Assembly (NCBI RefSeq): GCF_900106645.1
Contig: NZ_FNMV01000009.1
Coordinates: forward strand, 1 to 64,000
Direction: 5' to 3'
DNA: 64,000 nt
Source of the DNA: Flavobacterium degerlachei
GTDB taxonomy: Bacteria; Bacteroidota; Bacteroidia; Flavobacteriales; Flavobacteriaceae
Position numbers and translations under genes: made by a program
Shown here: piece by piece, positions 1 through 7,247 of the stretch
Position numbering within the stretch: the stretch's first letter is position 1
Layout of the letters: each line of letters begins with the position of its first letter
Notes under the pieces: model-generated
What the model was told of the DNA's origin: nothing
Databases searched by the model: none
The model's input: only the letters and a program-made list of their open reading frames with translations

Positions 1-33
1 AAATTTTAAAAGCTCGAATGAATCCATTTATTA

Positions 34-345
34 TTGTTTTGCTCTGCAAATATCTATATTTTTATTAAATCCTCCCCAGGTTTTGTTCCTGATCCTGAAT
101 TTGTTGTTTACATTTTATATTCCGAAAAATACAGCAAGAATTATACTGGCTTTACTTCTAATCTAATTGCGCGTTTTAACTCACATAATCTTCTAGAAAC
201 AAAAGGATACACTTTAAAATTCAGACCATGGAAAGTCATTCATGTAGAATTTTTCGATTCTAAAGCTGAAGCTATGAAAAGAGAAAAACACCTGAAAACT
301 GGAATAGGACGTGACTTCATTCAAAAACTGATTCCCAACCAATAA
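34..345 (+). CDS. GIY-YIG nuclease superfamily protein, upstream copy, start damaged
   Basis: This is a small GIY-YIG domain protein of the UvrC/SLX4-like single-domain type. The diagnostic segment VVYILYSEKYSKNYTGFT matches the VYIL...YTG pattern of the family, followed by the helix with R and H and by the EAMKREKHLK segment typical of these proteins, where a conserved Glu lies. The 3' end is intact. The 5' end is not convincing: the open frame has no ATG, only a TTG at 34, and the first 20 or so codons have no counterpart in the downstream copy, whose ATG lies just before the conserved domain. The upstream sequence therefore looks like a foreign junction that removed the original start. Function in the cell is unknown; such genes often occur in several copies in flavobacterial genomes. 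Expression is doubtful. Confidence 0.6.
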   Translation: MFCSANIYIFIKSSPGFVPDPEFVVYILYSEKYSKNYTGFTSNLIARFNSHNLLETKGYTLKFRPWKVIHVEFFDSKAEAMKREKHLKTGIGRDFIQKLIPNQ

Positions 346-437
346 TTCGGAGGGCTCTTATCCGCCGCGGCGGACACGACTTCGAAATCCAATTTCCCGC
401 TACTAAGAAAGCCTCATAGAAACAGGAGGCTTTTTTC
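97..437 (+). repeat. Tandem duplication, unit 1 (GIY-YIG gene plus 3' flank)
   Basis: The segment from the conserved GIY-YIG codons through a GC-rich palindrome (TCCGCCGCGGCGGA, 361-374) and a terminator hairpin recurs 364 bases downstream. The two units differ at only a few bases, apart from a 26-base deletion in unit 2. Confidence 0.9.
409..437 (+). terminator. Rho-independent terminator after GIY-YIG copy 1
   Basis: The stem AAGCCTC (409-415) pairs with GAGGCTT (426-432), followed by a run of T. An identical hairpin follows the second copy. Confidence 0.75.
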
Positions 438-454
438 TATTTAAAGTAATTCTT

Positions 455-683
455 ATGGATGAATTTGTTGTTTACATTTTATATTCCGAAAAATACAGCA
501 AGAATTATACTGGCTTTACTTCTAATCTAATTGCGCGTTTTAACTCACACAATCTTCTAGAAACAAAAGGATACACTTTAAAATTCAGACCATGGGAAGT
601 AATTCATGTAGAATTTTTAAATTCTAAAGCTGAAGACTGGCACAGGACGTGAATTTATTCAAAAACTGATTGCCAACAAATAA
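455..683 (+). pseudogene. GIY-YIG nuclease pseudogene, downstream copy
   Basis: This copy keeps the natural start (ATG at 455, MDEFVVYILYSEKY) and is almost identical to the upstream copy until about 614, where 26 bases present in copy 1 (from the codon after GCTGAAG) are missing. The deletion shifts the frame, so the product ends early as ...KAEDWHRT at 652. In the original frame the remaining 3' codons run on to a TAA at 681-683. The deletion removes the EAMKREKHLK segment, which contains a conserved acidic residue, so the product is probably inactive. The short repeats CTGAAG and CTGAAA at the deletion ends suggest slippage. Confidence 0.8.
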
Positions 684-775
684 TTCGGAGGGCTCTTATC
701 CGCCGCGGCGGACACGGCTTCGAAATCCAATTTCCCGCTACTAAGAAAGCCTCATAGAAACAGGAGGCTTTTTTT
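461..775 (+). repeat. Tandem duplication, unit 2
   Basis: This is the second unit of the duplication. It carries the same palindrome (699-712) and terminator (747-775) as unit 1 and differs mainly by a 26-base internal deletion. Confidence 0.9.
747..775 (+). terminator. Rho-independent terminator after GIY-YIG copy 2
   Basis: The stem AAGCCTC (747-753) pairs with GAGGCTT (764-770) and is followed by seven T. Confidence 0.75.
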
Positions 776-992
776 ACTTTTAGAATAATTCGTAAAATGT
801 CAGAGACATTTATACAATTTAAGGTTTTAAGATCAAAAAAATTATACAAAAGAGACGTTTTCTTTTTTATGAAAATTCTTCGGAGAGTCTTTTAACAACA
901 GTTTCTGCGATTATCATCTTTTGTTTCTCGATCTAAAAAAAGAAAAGGAGAAATAAACTAATCATAAAACTGATTATAATCGAAATCTCTCT

Positions 993-1000
993 TATTTTTG
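993..1000 (+). promoter_or_regulatory. Bacteroidota -7 element (TATTTTTG) for truC
   Basis: TATTTTTG matches TAnnTTTG and ends four bases before the truC ATG. With usual spacing, transcription would begin at or next to the ATG, so the mRNA may be leaderless. Confidence 0.5.
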
Positions 1001-1004
1001 TTGA

Positions 1005-1703
1005 ATGTTAGAAATTCTTTATCAAGACGAATATATTATAGCAATTAATAAACCGAGTGGATTATTAGTTCATAAATCATTTTATGCGCGTGATGCAAAA
1101 GTCTATGCTATTCAAGAATTGAGAAATCAAATAGGAGGACAACACGTTTACCCTATTCACCGGTTAGACCGCAAAACATCTGGTGTCTTATTGTTTGCGT
1201 TGAATAAAGAGGTTTTAAAAATCATGAATGAACGTTTCGCCGCACGCGAAGTCGAAAAAAAATATTTAGCAATTTTACGTGGTTGGTCACCTGAAGAACT
1301 AACGATTGATTATGATTTAACCAATGATGATGACATTAAACAAAATGCAATAACATACTTTCATCGTTTGCAAAATGCCGAAGTTGAGTTAGAGTTTAAT
1401 AATAAACCAACGTCACGATATTCTTTGGTAGAAGCGATTCCTGAAACTGGGCGTATGCATCAATTACGAAAACATTTCAAACATATTTTCCATCCCATTT
1501 TAGGAAGCCGTCCTCATGGTTGCAACAAACAAAATAAATTATGGCTGGAGAATTATGACCTAAAAGGAATGATGCTTCATGCACATCAGTTAATTTTTAA
1601 TCATCCAATAAATAATGACCAACTAATCTTGAATGCTAAGATTAATGAAGAGTTTAGCAGAGTAGGTACTATTCTTAATCTAAATTTGAGTAAGTATACA
1701 TAG
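1005..1703 (+). CDS. truC: tRNA pseudouridine(65) synthase C-like (RluA family)
   Basis: This enzyme isomerises uridine to pseudouridine in RNA. The RluA-family signature HRLDRKTSGVLLFA (around residues 52-65) contains the catalytic Asp in RLD. The later segment GRMHQLRKHFKHIFHPILG matches the TruC subgroup, which acts on U65 of tRNA, better than the RluC/RluD rRNA subgroups. There is no N-terminal S4 domain, and 232 residues is close to the TruC length. The ATG at 1005 is preceded closely by a promoter element, so an upstream start is unlikely. It is a single gene flanked by repeats. The assignment to the family is firm; the exact RNA target is inferred. Confidence 0.85.
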   Translation: MLEILYQDEYIIAINKPSGLLVHKSFYARDAKVYAIQELRNQIGGQHVYPIHRLDRKTSGVLLFALNKEVLKIMNERFAAREVEKKYLAILRGWSPEELTIDYDLTNDDDIKQNAITYFHRLQNAEVELEFNNKPTSRYSLVEAIPETGRMHQLRKHFKHIFHPILGSRPHGCNKQNKLWLENYDLKGMMLHAHQLIFNHPINNDQLILNAKINEEFSRVGTILNLNLSKYT

Positions 1704-2071
1704 AATAATGATTTTAAAATTATTGTTCTATTTTAAAATTTAAGCTGCGTATGATAAAACACTCTAATAATCCTCAAAAAACCGTTTAGATATTTCAATA
1801 TTTCCCGCTAATAAATTTTGTAGAGAATACTCATATCCGTAATGACTAACAAAGGTTGGAGTTTCAGCCGTGGCGGACTACTAAGAAAGCTTCATATAAA
1901 CAGCAGGCTTTTTCGCTTATCCCTTACCTACCATCGCCCCTTATGGATATATTCCCATAAAAAAACCCATGATGCCCAAGCAACACAGGTTTAAACTAAC
2001 TAAACTTATTAAAAACATCAACTTATTTTAGATAATCAATCGATATATTTTCTACAAATTAGACTACAATA
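1704..2071. other. Intergenic stretch holding a decayed repeat
   Basis: No coding region is seen. The stretch contains the remnant at 1865-1914 and AT-rich sequence. It lies between truC and the convergent LRR gene, with no strong terminator visible for either. Confidence 0.6.
1865..1914 (+). repeat. Degenerate third copy of the GIY-YIG 3' flank
   Basis: CAGCCGTGGCGGAC followed by CTACTAAGAAAGCTTCAT and CAGCAGGCTTTTT matches the palindrome-plus-terminator tail of the duplication at 361-437 and 699-775. Substitutions weaken the hairpin, and the coding part is missing. Confidence 0.65.
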
Positions 2072-2926
2072 TTAGTCTTCTGAAACTAGAGGTCTTTCTA
2101 TTTCCATCGCTACATTCATTAGAGCAACAGCCCCTTTCTCATTTAACATTGTCAAATTTAAAGTGTCTAAAACCGCCAACCTTCTTGAGGTTAAACCGCT
2201 AAACATATTATAAGAAATATTCATTTCTTTTAGATTGCTTAAATTCTCTAAACTAAAAGGGACTTGACCGTCCATATTGTTTTCAAACAAACTAAGGTTT
2301 TCTAACATTTTCAAATTAGATACATTAGCACTTAATTTGCCAACTAATTTATTACTATTTAAAAGTAATATTTTCAATGTTTTTACTTCATAAAGAGAGC
2401 TTGGAATTTGTCCTTCAATTTCGTTATTAAAAACTGCCAATGTTTCAAGGCTTTGTAATTTACCAATTTGCTCTGGTAACTCACCTGTTAGCCTATTCAT
2501 ATAAAGTTCTAAATCTTGAAGCTTATTCATTTCACAAATTGAAACTGGTATAGCTCCTGACAATCTATTAAAAGAAAGATCCAAAATCTTTAATTCTTTT
2601 AAATTCTGCAACGAATTTGGTATAGTACCAGATATACCGTTTTTATGTAAATTTAACTCTTGTAGATTAACTAGATTTACAATTTCACTAGGAATCTCTC
2701 CAACCAAATTATTATCAGCTAAATTAATAGATACAACTTCATCACCTTCCAATCTAACACCGTACCAAGTCGATACTGGTGAAGCTAAATCCCATTTTGT
2801 TGTCCAGTTAGCTCCATTAGTCGAATTATATAACTTCAATAATACTGCTTTATCTGAAAATGAAACATCAGCCATCATTGTAAATGATGCTAAAACGGTC
2901 AATAAAAGAGTGAATAAATTTTTCAT
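2072..2926 (-). CDS. Secreted leucine-rich-repeat protein
   Basis: The first 19 or so residues (MKNLFTLLLTVLASFTMMA) form a signal peptide. An N-terminal cap follows (KAVLLKLYNSTNGANW...W.GV, common in flavobacterial LRR proteins), then about seven repeats of roughly 24 residues with the LxxLxLxxNxLxGxIP pattern also seen in plant LRR proteins. The final 40 residues are not repeats and show no T9SS C-terminal sorting domain or lipobox, so the destination after Sec export (periplasm or outside) is unclear. Such proteins usually bind proteins or glycans; no partner can be named from context. A TATATTTG element upstream (2984-2991) fits its own promoter. Confidence 0.8.
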   Translation of the reverse strand: MKNLFTLLLTVLASFTMMADVSFSDKAVLLKLYNSTNGANWTTKWDLASPVSTWYGVRLEGDEVVSINLADNNLVGEIPSEIVNLVNLQELNLHKNGISGTIPNSLQNLKELKILDLSFNRLSGAIPVSICEMNKLQDLELYMNRLTGELPEQIGKLQSLETLAVFNNEIEGQIPSSLYEVKTLKILLLNSNKLVGKLSANVSNLKMLENLSLFENNMDGQVPFSLENLSNLKEMNISYNMFSGLTSRRLAVLDTLNLTMLNEKGAVALMNVAMEIERPLVSED

Positions 2927-2983
2927 AAGCTGTTAATTTTATTATTTCTGATGATTAAATGTACATACAATGTAGTTTATCAG

Positions 2984-2991
2984 CAAATATA
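2984..2991 (-). promoter_or_regulatory. -7 element (TATATTTG) for the LRR gene
   Basis: Read on the minus strand, TATATTTG matches TAnnTTTG and would give a leader of about 50 bases. No clear -33 TTG was found. Confidence 0.4.
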
Positions 2992-3061
2992 ATCGACGAA
3001 CTACATTAATTATTAAAATATACCTATAATTTTCTTACAATTAAATTTAATGAATAAATAT

Positions 3062-3069
3062 TATATTTG
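3062..3069 (+). promoter_or_regulatory. -7 element (TATATTTG) for the DUF1761 gene
   Basis: TATATTTG lies inside the possible upstream extension of the DUF1761 reading frame. The transcript would start near 3074, which supports ATG 3095 as the true start. Confidence 0.45.
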
Positions 3070-3094
3070 TTTTTTAAACTATAAACATAACTCT

Positions 3095-3577
3095 ATGGAA
3101 ATTAACTTTTTAGCTCTTATTGCTGCAGCTTTTTCAACATTATTAGTAGGATTTGTTTGGTATCACCCAAAAGTTTTTGGAACAATATGGATGAAAGAGG
3201 CTGGCATGACCGAAGAAAAAATGAAAGGCACAAACATGATCATGATCTTTGGAATGGCGGTATTTTATGCGTTTCTTATTGCTATGACACTTCAGTTTCT
3301 AACTATTCATCAGTGGGGTGCAATTGGAATGGTTGGTGGAGACATTTCTATTGCCAAACCTTCATATGCCGCATTTATGGCAGATTATGGGACCGCCTTC
3401 AGAACATTCAAACACGGGATGCTTCATGGATTTATTGCAGGTCTATTTATGGCACTGCCCGTAATAGGCACTAATGCACTCTTTGAAAGAAAAAGCTGGA
3501 AATACACATTAGTAAACGGAGGTTTTTGGATCGTTTGTTTTATGCTAATGGGAGGAATTATTTGCGCTTGGATTTAA
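3095..3577 (+). CDS. DUF1761 family membrane protein
   Basis: This is a 160-residue integral membrane protein of unknown function. The start MEINFLALIAAAFSTLLVGF, followed by VWYHPKVFGTIWMKEAG, matches the DUF1761 pattern of a first membrane helix and then a WY.P..FG..W motif. Further hydrophobic segments lie around residues 47-70, 115-130 and 140-160, giving about four helices. A longer reading frame begins at 3050, but that region contains the probable promoter, so ATG 3095 was chosen. It is not in an operon: the next gene is convergent. The biochemical role of the family is not known. Confidence 0.75.
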   Translation: MEINFLALIAAAFSTLLVGFVWYHPKVFGTIWMKEAGMTEEKMKGTNMIMIFGMAVFYAFLIAMTLQFLTIHQWGAIGMVGGDISIAKPSYAAFMADYGTAFRTFKHGMLHGFIAGLFMALPVIGTNALFERKSWKYTLVNGGFWIVCFMLMGGIICAWI

Positions 3578-3590
3578 TCTAAGAAAGTGG

Positions 3591-3617
3591 TCTCCTTTCC
3601 TTTTTTATCAAAGGAGA
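3591..3617. terminator. Weak hairpin between convergent genes
   Basis: TCTCCTTT (3591-3598) pairs with AAAGGAGA (3610-3617). The T run lies in the loop rather than after the stem, so terminator function is uncertain. Confidence 0.35.
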
Positions 3618-3630
3618 GGAGATTATTATC

Positions 3631-3909
3631 TTATGAAATTTGATCTATTGCTTTTGCTAAATCAATATCTTTATCAGTAAGGCCATTAGCATCGTGTGTT
3701 GACAACCGAATATCCACTTTATTGTATACATTAAATAATTCAGGATGATGATTTTGTTTCTCAGCTAAAAGTCCTACTTGTACTATAAATCCAAGTCCCT
3801 GGCTGAAGTTTTTAAAAACAAACTTTTTCTCAATTCCATTATTATTAAATGTCCAATCCTTCAATTCTTTCAAAATAGGCTGTGCCTTTTGCTCATTGTA
3901 CGTATCCAT
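3631..3909 (-). CDS. 4a-hydroxytetrahydrobiopterin dehydratase (pterin-4a-carbinolamine dehydratase)
   Basis: This cytoplasmic enzyme dehydrates 4a-hydroxytetrahydropterin, the product of aromatic amino acid hydroxylases, so that the cofactor can be recycled. The 92-residue length is typical. The signature E-x3-HHP (E50, H54, H55, P56), then VYNKVDI, H72 and D79, matches the PCD active-site pattern. No phenylalanine hydroxylase gene lies nearby, so the recycling partner must be elsewhere; in some bacteria PCD-like proteins act instead with molybdopterin or as stand-alone factors. It is a single gene convergent with DUF1761. The family call is firm. Confidence 0.88.
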   Translation of the reverse strand: MDTYNEQKAQPILKELKDWTFNNNGIEKKFVFKNFSQGLGFIVQVGLLAEKQNHHPELFNVYNKVDIRLSTHDANGLTDKDIDLAKAIDQIS

Positions 3910-3974
3910 AATTTTTCTTTTTAATAAAATTAGTTAAAATCTGCCTAATGCGTCTCTCTTTTAACTTTATATGT

Positions 3975-3982
3975 TAATTTTG
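3975..3982 (+). promoter_or_regulatory. -7 element (TAATTTTG) for the FemAB-like gene
   Basis: TAATTTTG matches TAnnTTTG. The predicted start near 3987 precedes the TTG codon at 4006. Confidence 0.4.
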
Positions 3983-4005
3983 ACAACCATTAATTTTCCT
4001 ATCTA

Positions 4006-5157
4006 TTGAAATCAAATTTTTCCTTCAAAATCTATTCTTCTACTAAAGATTTATCTACTAACTGGGATTCTTTGGCTATCAATAACATTTTTCTTTCTAA
4101 AGATTACTTGACCGTACTGGAAAAATCTGCCCCTAGAAACATGGTTTGCCATTTTATAGGTTTATTTCTTAACGATGAATTGATTGGTATTGCCTTATCA
4201 CAATACATTGATTTAAGTGATGTTCATTCTTTTGGAGAACGCGATCATTGTTTAAAAACTATGTTTCGAGAATTTACTTTTAAAAGACTAAGCTCTAATG
4301 TTTTGGTGATGGGAAACAATATGTTAACAGGACAAAACGGATGTAGTTTTAGCAAAAAATTATCAATATCCGAAGGAATGATTCTTTTAGAAAAAGTTGC
4401 AGAGGAGTTAAAAATTACTTTCCGTAAAAAAGGAATCAATATACATTTGACGATTTTCAAAGATTTTTCTCAATCAGATATCAAACCATTTGAGCTTCCG
4501 GAATTCAAATCATTCTATAAGTTTACGACTCAGCCTAATATGATTTTTCAGATTAGGGAATCTTGGAAAACATTTGACGATTATATTCTAGACAAGAGCA
4601 AAAAGTATCGAGATCAGTACAAAAGAGCCCGGAAAAAAGCGGACGGAATTACGAAAAAAAAACTATCTCTCGAAGAAATTACAGCTTACAACGCAAGAAT
4701 TTATGAATTATATATGAATGTAGCTAAGAACGCCCCATTCAACACTTTTTACCTTCCTGAAAATCATTTTGTATCTTTTAAAAAATCATTAAAAGACAAC
4801 TTCCTATTTTACGGTTATTTTTTAGGAGACGAATTAATAGGATTCAACACATTGATTAAAAACGGAGCAGACATCGATACTTATTTCCTGGGTTACGACG
4901 AAAAACACCAACGTGAAAAAATGTTATATTTAAATATGCTTTATGACATGATTGGCTACTCTATTAATAAAGGCTACAAACGGATTATTTTTGCAAGGAC
5001 TGCATTGGAGATAAAAAGCTCTGTAGGCGCCAATCCAATTTCCATGTATGGACTAATGAAGCACAGTAATCCTTTTATCAATCTGTTTGTTTCCAAGACT
5101 TTCAGCTATTTCGAACCTAAAATTGAATGGCAGCAACGTAATCCATTCAAAAATTAA
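4006..5157 (+). CDS. FemAB/GNAT-like acyltransferase family protein
   Basis: This 383-residue soluble protein appears to hold two GNAT-type folds, as in FemAB-like or BioF2-type proteins. The C-terminal half contains FYGYFLGDELIGFNTLI and the stretch DTYFLGYDEKHQREKMLYL, where a core strand is followed by the acyl-CoA or aminoacyl-tRNA binding helix. A basic segment (KKYRDQYKRARKK) lies near the middle. Substrate is unknown. The start must be TTG at 4006 or an internal codon, because a stop lies at 3991-3993 and no ATG occurs in between. The stop codon overlaps the stop of the convergent lipid kinase gene (TTAA shared at 5154-5157). Membership in the superfamily is likely; the exact activity is not determined. 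Confidence 0.6.
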   Translation: MKSNFSFKIYSSTKDLSTNWDSLAINNIFLSKDYLTVLEKSAPRNMVCHFIGLFLNDELIGIALSQYIDLSDVHSFGERDHCLKTMFREFTFKRLSSNVLVMGNNMLTGQNGCSFSKKLSISEGMILLEKVAEELKITFRKKGINIHLTIFKDFSQSDIKPFELPEFKSFYKFTTQPNMIFQIRESWKTFDDYILDKSKKYRDQYKRARKKADGITKKKLSLEEITAYNARIYELYMNVAKNAPFNTFYLPENHFVSFKKSLKDNFLFYGYFLGDELIGFNTLIKNGADIDTYFLGYDEKHQREKMLYLNMLYDMIGYSINKGYKRIIFARTALEIKSSVGANPISMYGLMKHSNPFINLFVSKTFSYFEPKIEWQQRNPFKN

Positions 5158-6023
5158 GGAATCGCTACCTTGAGCTTTTGAGGAGCTACTTCAATATTAA
5201 ATTCAGATTCAGCACCGTAATACTCTCCATCCATTTGGAAACTAACAGGGAAAGTTGTTTTAATCGTCGCTTTATCTGTAGAAATAATGGAAATATCCTC
5301 TGATTCTAATGGCATATTTCCAGTAATTATTTTACCAAAAACCATAAAATCCAGATTTTTCAGTATTATAATTTCAAACTTTCCATCATCCATAACTCCA
5401 TTAGGATTTATAGTTACGCCCGTTCCATATTTTTTAGAATTTGCGATAACAATCATTCGCGCTTGATATTCCGTCATCTCATTATTAGCAGTAACTGTTG
5501 CAGAAAAATCGACATCTGTATTAATCAATGTCTTGAAAGCTTGTAATGCATAATGCCATCTTCCGTGCATGGAACCTTCTTCGTAGTTTTTAATAAGTGT
5601 GGCGTTAAGTCCCAAATCGCTTAAGTGCAGACTCATCTTACCATTTACCACAATCACGTCTATTTCTTTATAATCATTCTTAAAAGCAATTGGTAAACTG
5701 TCTTCGATACTTTTAGGCAGCCCTAAATCAGTAGCCAATCCATTAGCTGACCCTGCTGGTAAAATTCCCAATATAAAATCTTCGTTTGCCAATGCCTCAG
5801 CCACCAACTTTATGGTTCCATCACCACCAGCAACAATAATCCGTTCAGGCATGAATTTTTTATATAAAGCCTTGATTTCAGCAGTATTATTATCAGCCGA
5901 AGTTTCATACAGAACAAAATTTAAATTTTCCTTTGCTGCGTAATTAGACGCTGCATCGATAAATTCTGATTTATCAACTCCACCCGAAACAGGGTTCGTG
6001 ATCATTATAACATTCTTTTTCAA
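5154..6023 (-). CDS. YegS/DgkB-type lipid kinase family protein
   Basis: This protein is a member of the diacylglycerol kinase catalytic family, which uses ATP to phosphorylate diacylglycerol, sphingosine-like or other membrane lipids at the inner face of the membrane. The nucleotide-binding motif GGDGT lies at residues 66-70, preceded by NPVSGG (10-15) and followed by LPAGSANGLATDLGLP, all conserved in YegS-like kinases. The C-terminal half is the all-beta domain with MDDGKFEIIIL. The 289-residue length is normal. It is divergent from an App1-type phosphatase, which acts on the kind of product these kinases make. The lipid substrate cannot be read from sequence. Confidence 0.85.
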   Translation of the reverse strand: MKKNVIMITNPVSGGVDKSEFIDAASNYAAKENLNFVLYETSADNNTAEIKALYKKFMPERIIVAGGDGTIKLVAEALANEDFILGILPAGSANGLATDLGLPKSIEDSLPIAFKNDYKEIDVIVVNGKMSLHLSDLGLNATLIKNYEEGSMHGRWHYALQAFKTLINTDVDFSATVTANNEMTEYQARMIVIANSKKYGTGVTINPNGVMDDGKFEIIILKNLDFMVFGKIITGNMPLESEDISIISTDKATIKTTFPVSFQMDGEYYGAESEFNIEVAPQKLKVAIP

Positions 6024-6071
6024 GCTTATATTTCGTTTATTGATTAAAAATAATTAATTTTCAACAGACTT

Positions 6072-6079
6072 CAAAAGTA
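6072..6079 (-). promoter_or_regulatory. -7 element (TACTTTTG) for the lipid kinase gene
   Basis: The minus strand reads TACTTTTG, with a TTG (6096-6098) further upstream at a short spacing of 16 bases. The 5' leader would be about 45 bases. Confidence 0.45.
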
Positions 6080-6088
6080 GTAAACAAA

Positions 6089-7057
6089 ATGAAACCAATT
6101 TTAAAATTATACCGCGGATATGCGAATGAACAGGAATTGATTGTGATGGGGCATGTCTTTAAACCAACCAAAACAAAAGATTATGATTTTCTGGAAAAAA
6201 ATTTTAAAAATGCGACCTCAATCATCAGCCTGTTTCGGATTAAAACGCAAGCAAATGCTGATGTTTATCTCACACACAACGGAACAAAAATCCATACAAA
6301 AACATTGGTCGACGGTTATTTTAAATTTTGCATTCCACTAGACCACCACAATAATTATGGCTGGATTGATTATGAGGTTAGCATCATCTACAATAATAAC
6401 ACTATCTCAACTAAAGAAAGCTACATACGCCCTCACAAAGGTGATTTAGGAATTATATCTGATATTGACGATACATTTTTAGTGTCTTACACTCTTAATC
6501 CATTAAAAAAACTATATTATTTATTATTTAAAAATGTCGAGGGAAGAAAAGTTTTTGAAGACGTTGTTCCTCATTTCCAAGCTTTGAGCGCTGCAGGAAG
6601 AAGTGAGAATGGAGAATTGAATGCCTTTTTCTATGTTTCAAGCAGTGAATGGAATCTATATCGGTTTTTAGTGAAGTTTACTGAAATTCACCAGTTACCC
6701 AAAGCAGTTTTATTATTAAAAGACATCAAAACCAGCCTAACTAATTTCTTTTGGACAGGAAGAGGTGGGCACAACCATAAATTTGATAAAATAAAACACA
6801 TATTAGAGTTCTACCCTAACTTAAAATATGTGCTAATTGGCGACGATTCGCAACATGATCCTTATTTATATGAAGCCATCAGCAAGATATTTCCTTTAAC
6901 GGTAAAAGCGATTTACATAAGACAAACTGGCCATCATAAAAAAGAAAAAGTCATCAAGGTCATGAAAAACCTAGAAACTATGGATGTTACCGTTTGTTAT
7001 TTTAAAAATAGCGCAGAAGCTATAGCGCATTCTAAGAAGATGGGCTTGATTGCATAG
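6089..7057 (+). CDS. App1 family phosphatidate phosphatase-like protein (DUF2183)
   Basis: The protein belongs to the HAD-superfamily App1 catalytic domain family, named after yeast App1, a phosphatidate phosphatase. The nucleophile motif DIDDT is at residues 125-129, then YVSSSEWNLY provides the second HAD motif, LLLKDIKT the Lys, and LIGDDSQHDP the acidic metal-binding motif. The first 110 residues form the beta-rich N-terminal domain usual in bacterial members. The length of 322 residues is typical. The gene is transcribed away from a diacylglycerol kinase-like gene, which suggests paired control of phosphatidate or a related lipid phosphate, but this is inference. Confidence 0.82.
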   Translation: MKPILKLYRGYANEQELIVMGHVFKPTKTKDYDFLEKNFKNATSIISLFRIKTQANADVYLTHNGTKIHTKTLVDGYFKFCIPLDHHNNYGWIDYEVSIIYNNNTISTKESYIRPHKGDLGIISDIDDTFLVSYTLNPLKKLYYLLFKNVEGRKVFEDVVPHFQALSAAGRSENGELNAFFYVSSSEWNLYRFLVKFTEIHQLPKAVLLLKDIKTSLTNFFWTGRGGHNHKFDKIKHILEFYPNLKYVLIGDDSQHDPYLYEAISKIFPLTVKAIYIRQTGHHKKEKVIKVMKNLETMDVTVCYFKNSAEAIAHSKKMGLIA

Positions 7058-7080
7058 TAAAAATTGATTTGGAACTGCAA

Positions 7081-7231
7081 AGCGCATTAGCCCGGATGGA
7101 AATGAAAAGGCTTTCTTAGCCTCACTACATTTTTCTTATTGTAAAAGAGCGACTTTAGAAGCTCCTTTTATAATTTAGAAAAATACAATGAGGCTGGAAA
7201 GCTTGTAATGAACAGCCGGAAATAGCTCCTG
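7081..7231 (+). repeat. Structured intergenic repeat, copy A (candidate ncRNA)
   Basis: This is one of three related elements in the window. Its 5' arm GGATGGAAATGAAAAGGC and 3' arm AGCTTGTAATGAACAGCC are two variants of the same motif and face each other across a long hairpin (AGCCTCA...TGAGGCT flanks). The apical part AGAGCGACTTTAGAAGCTC closely matches copy B. It lies between the convergent App1 and ABC-F genes. Orientation is given so that it matches copy B. Confidence 0.7.
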
Positions 7232-7247
7232 ACTGTTCTAATTCTTC

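Larger units (their letters stand above)
684..1004. other. Intergenic stretch with no gene seen
   Basis: The first 90 bases complete the duplicated flank and its terminator. The rest is AT-rich with stops in every frame. The only other element recognised is the truC promoter at the right edge. Confidence 0.6.

Noticed and set aside
2072..2926. T9SS cargo status of the LRR protein
   Set aside because: The C-terminus lacks a type A or B sorting domain; only a Sec signal peptide is supported.
3050..3094. Upstream extension of the DUF1761 protein
   Set aside because: The region contains the probable promoter TATATTTG, and the extra residues do not resemble the family.
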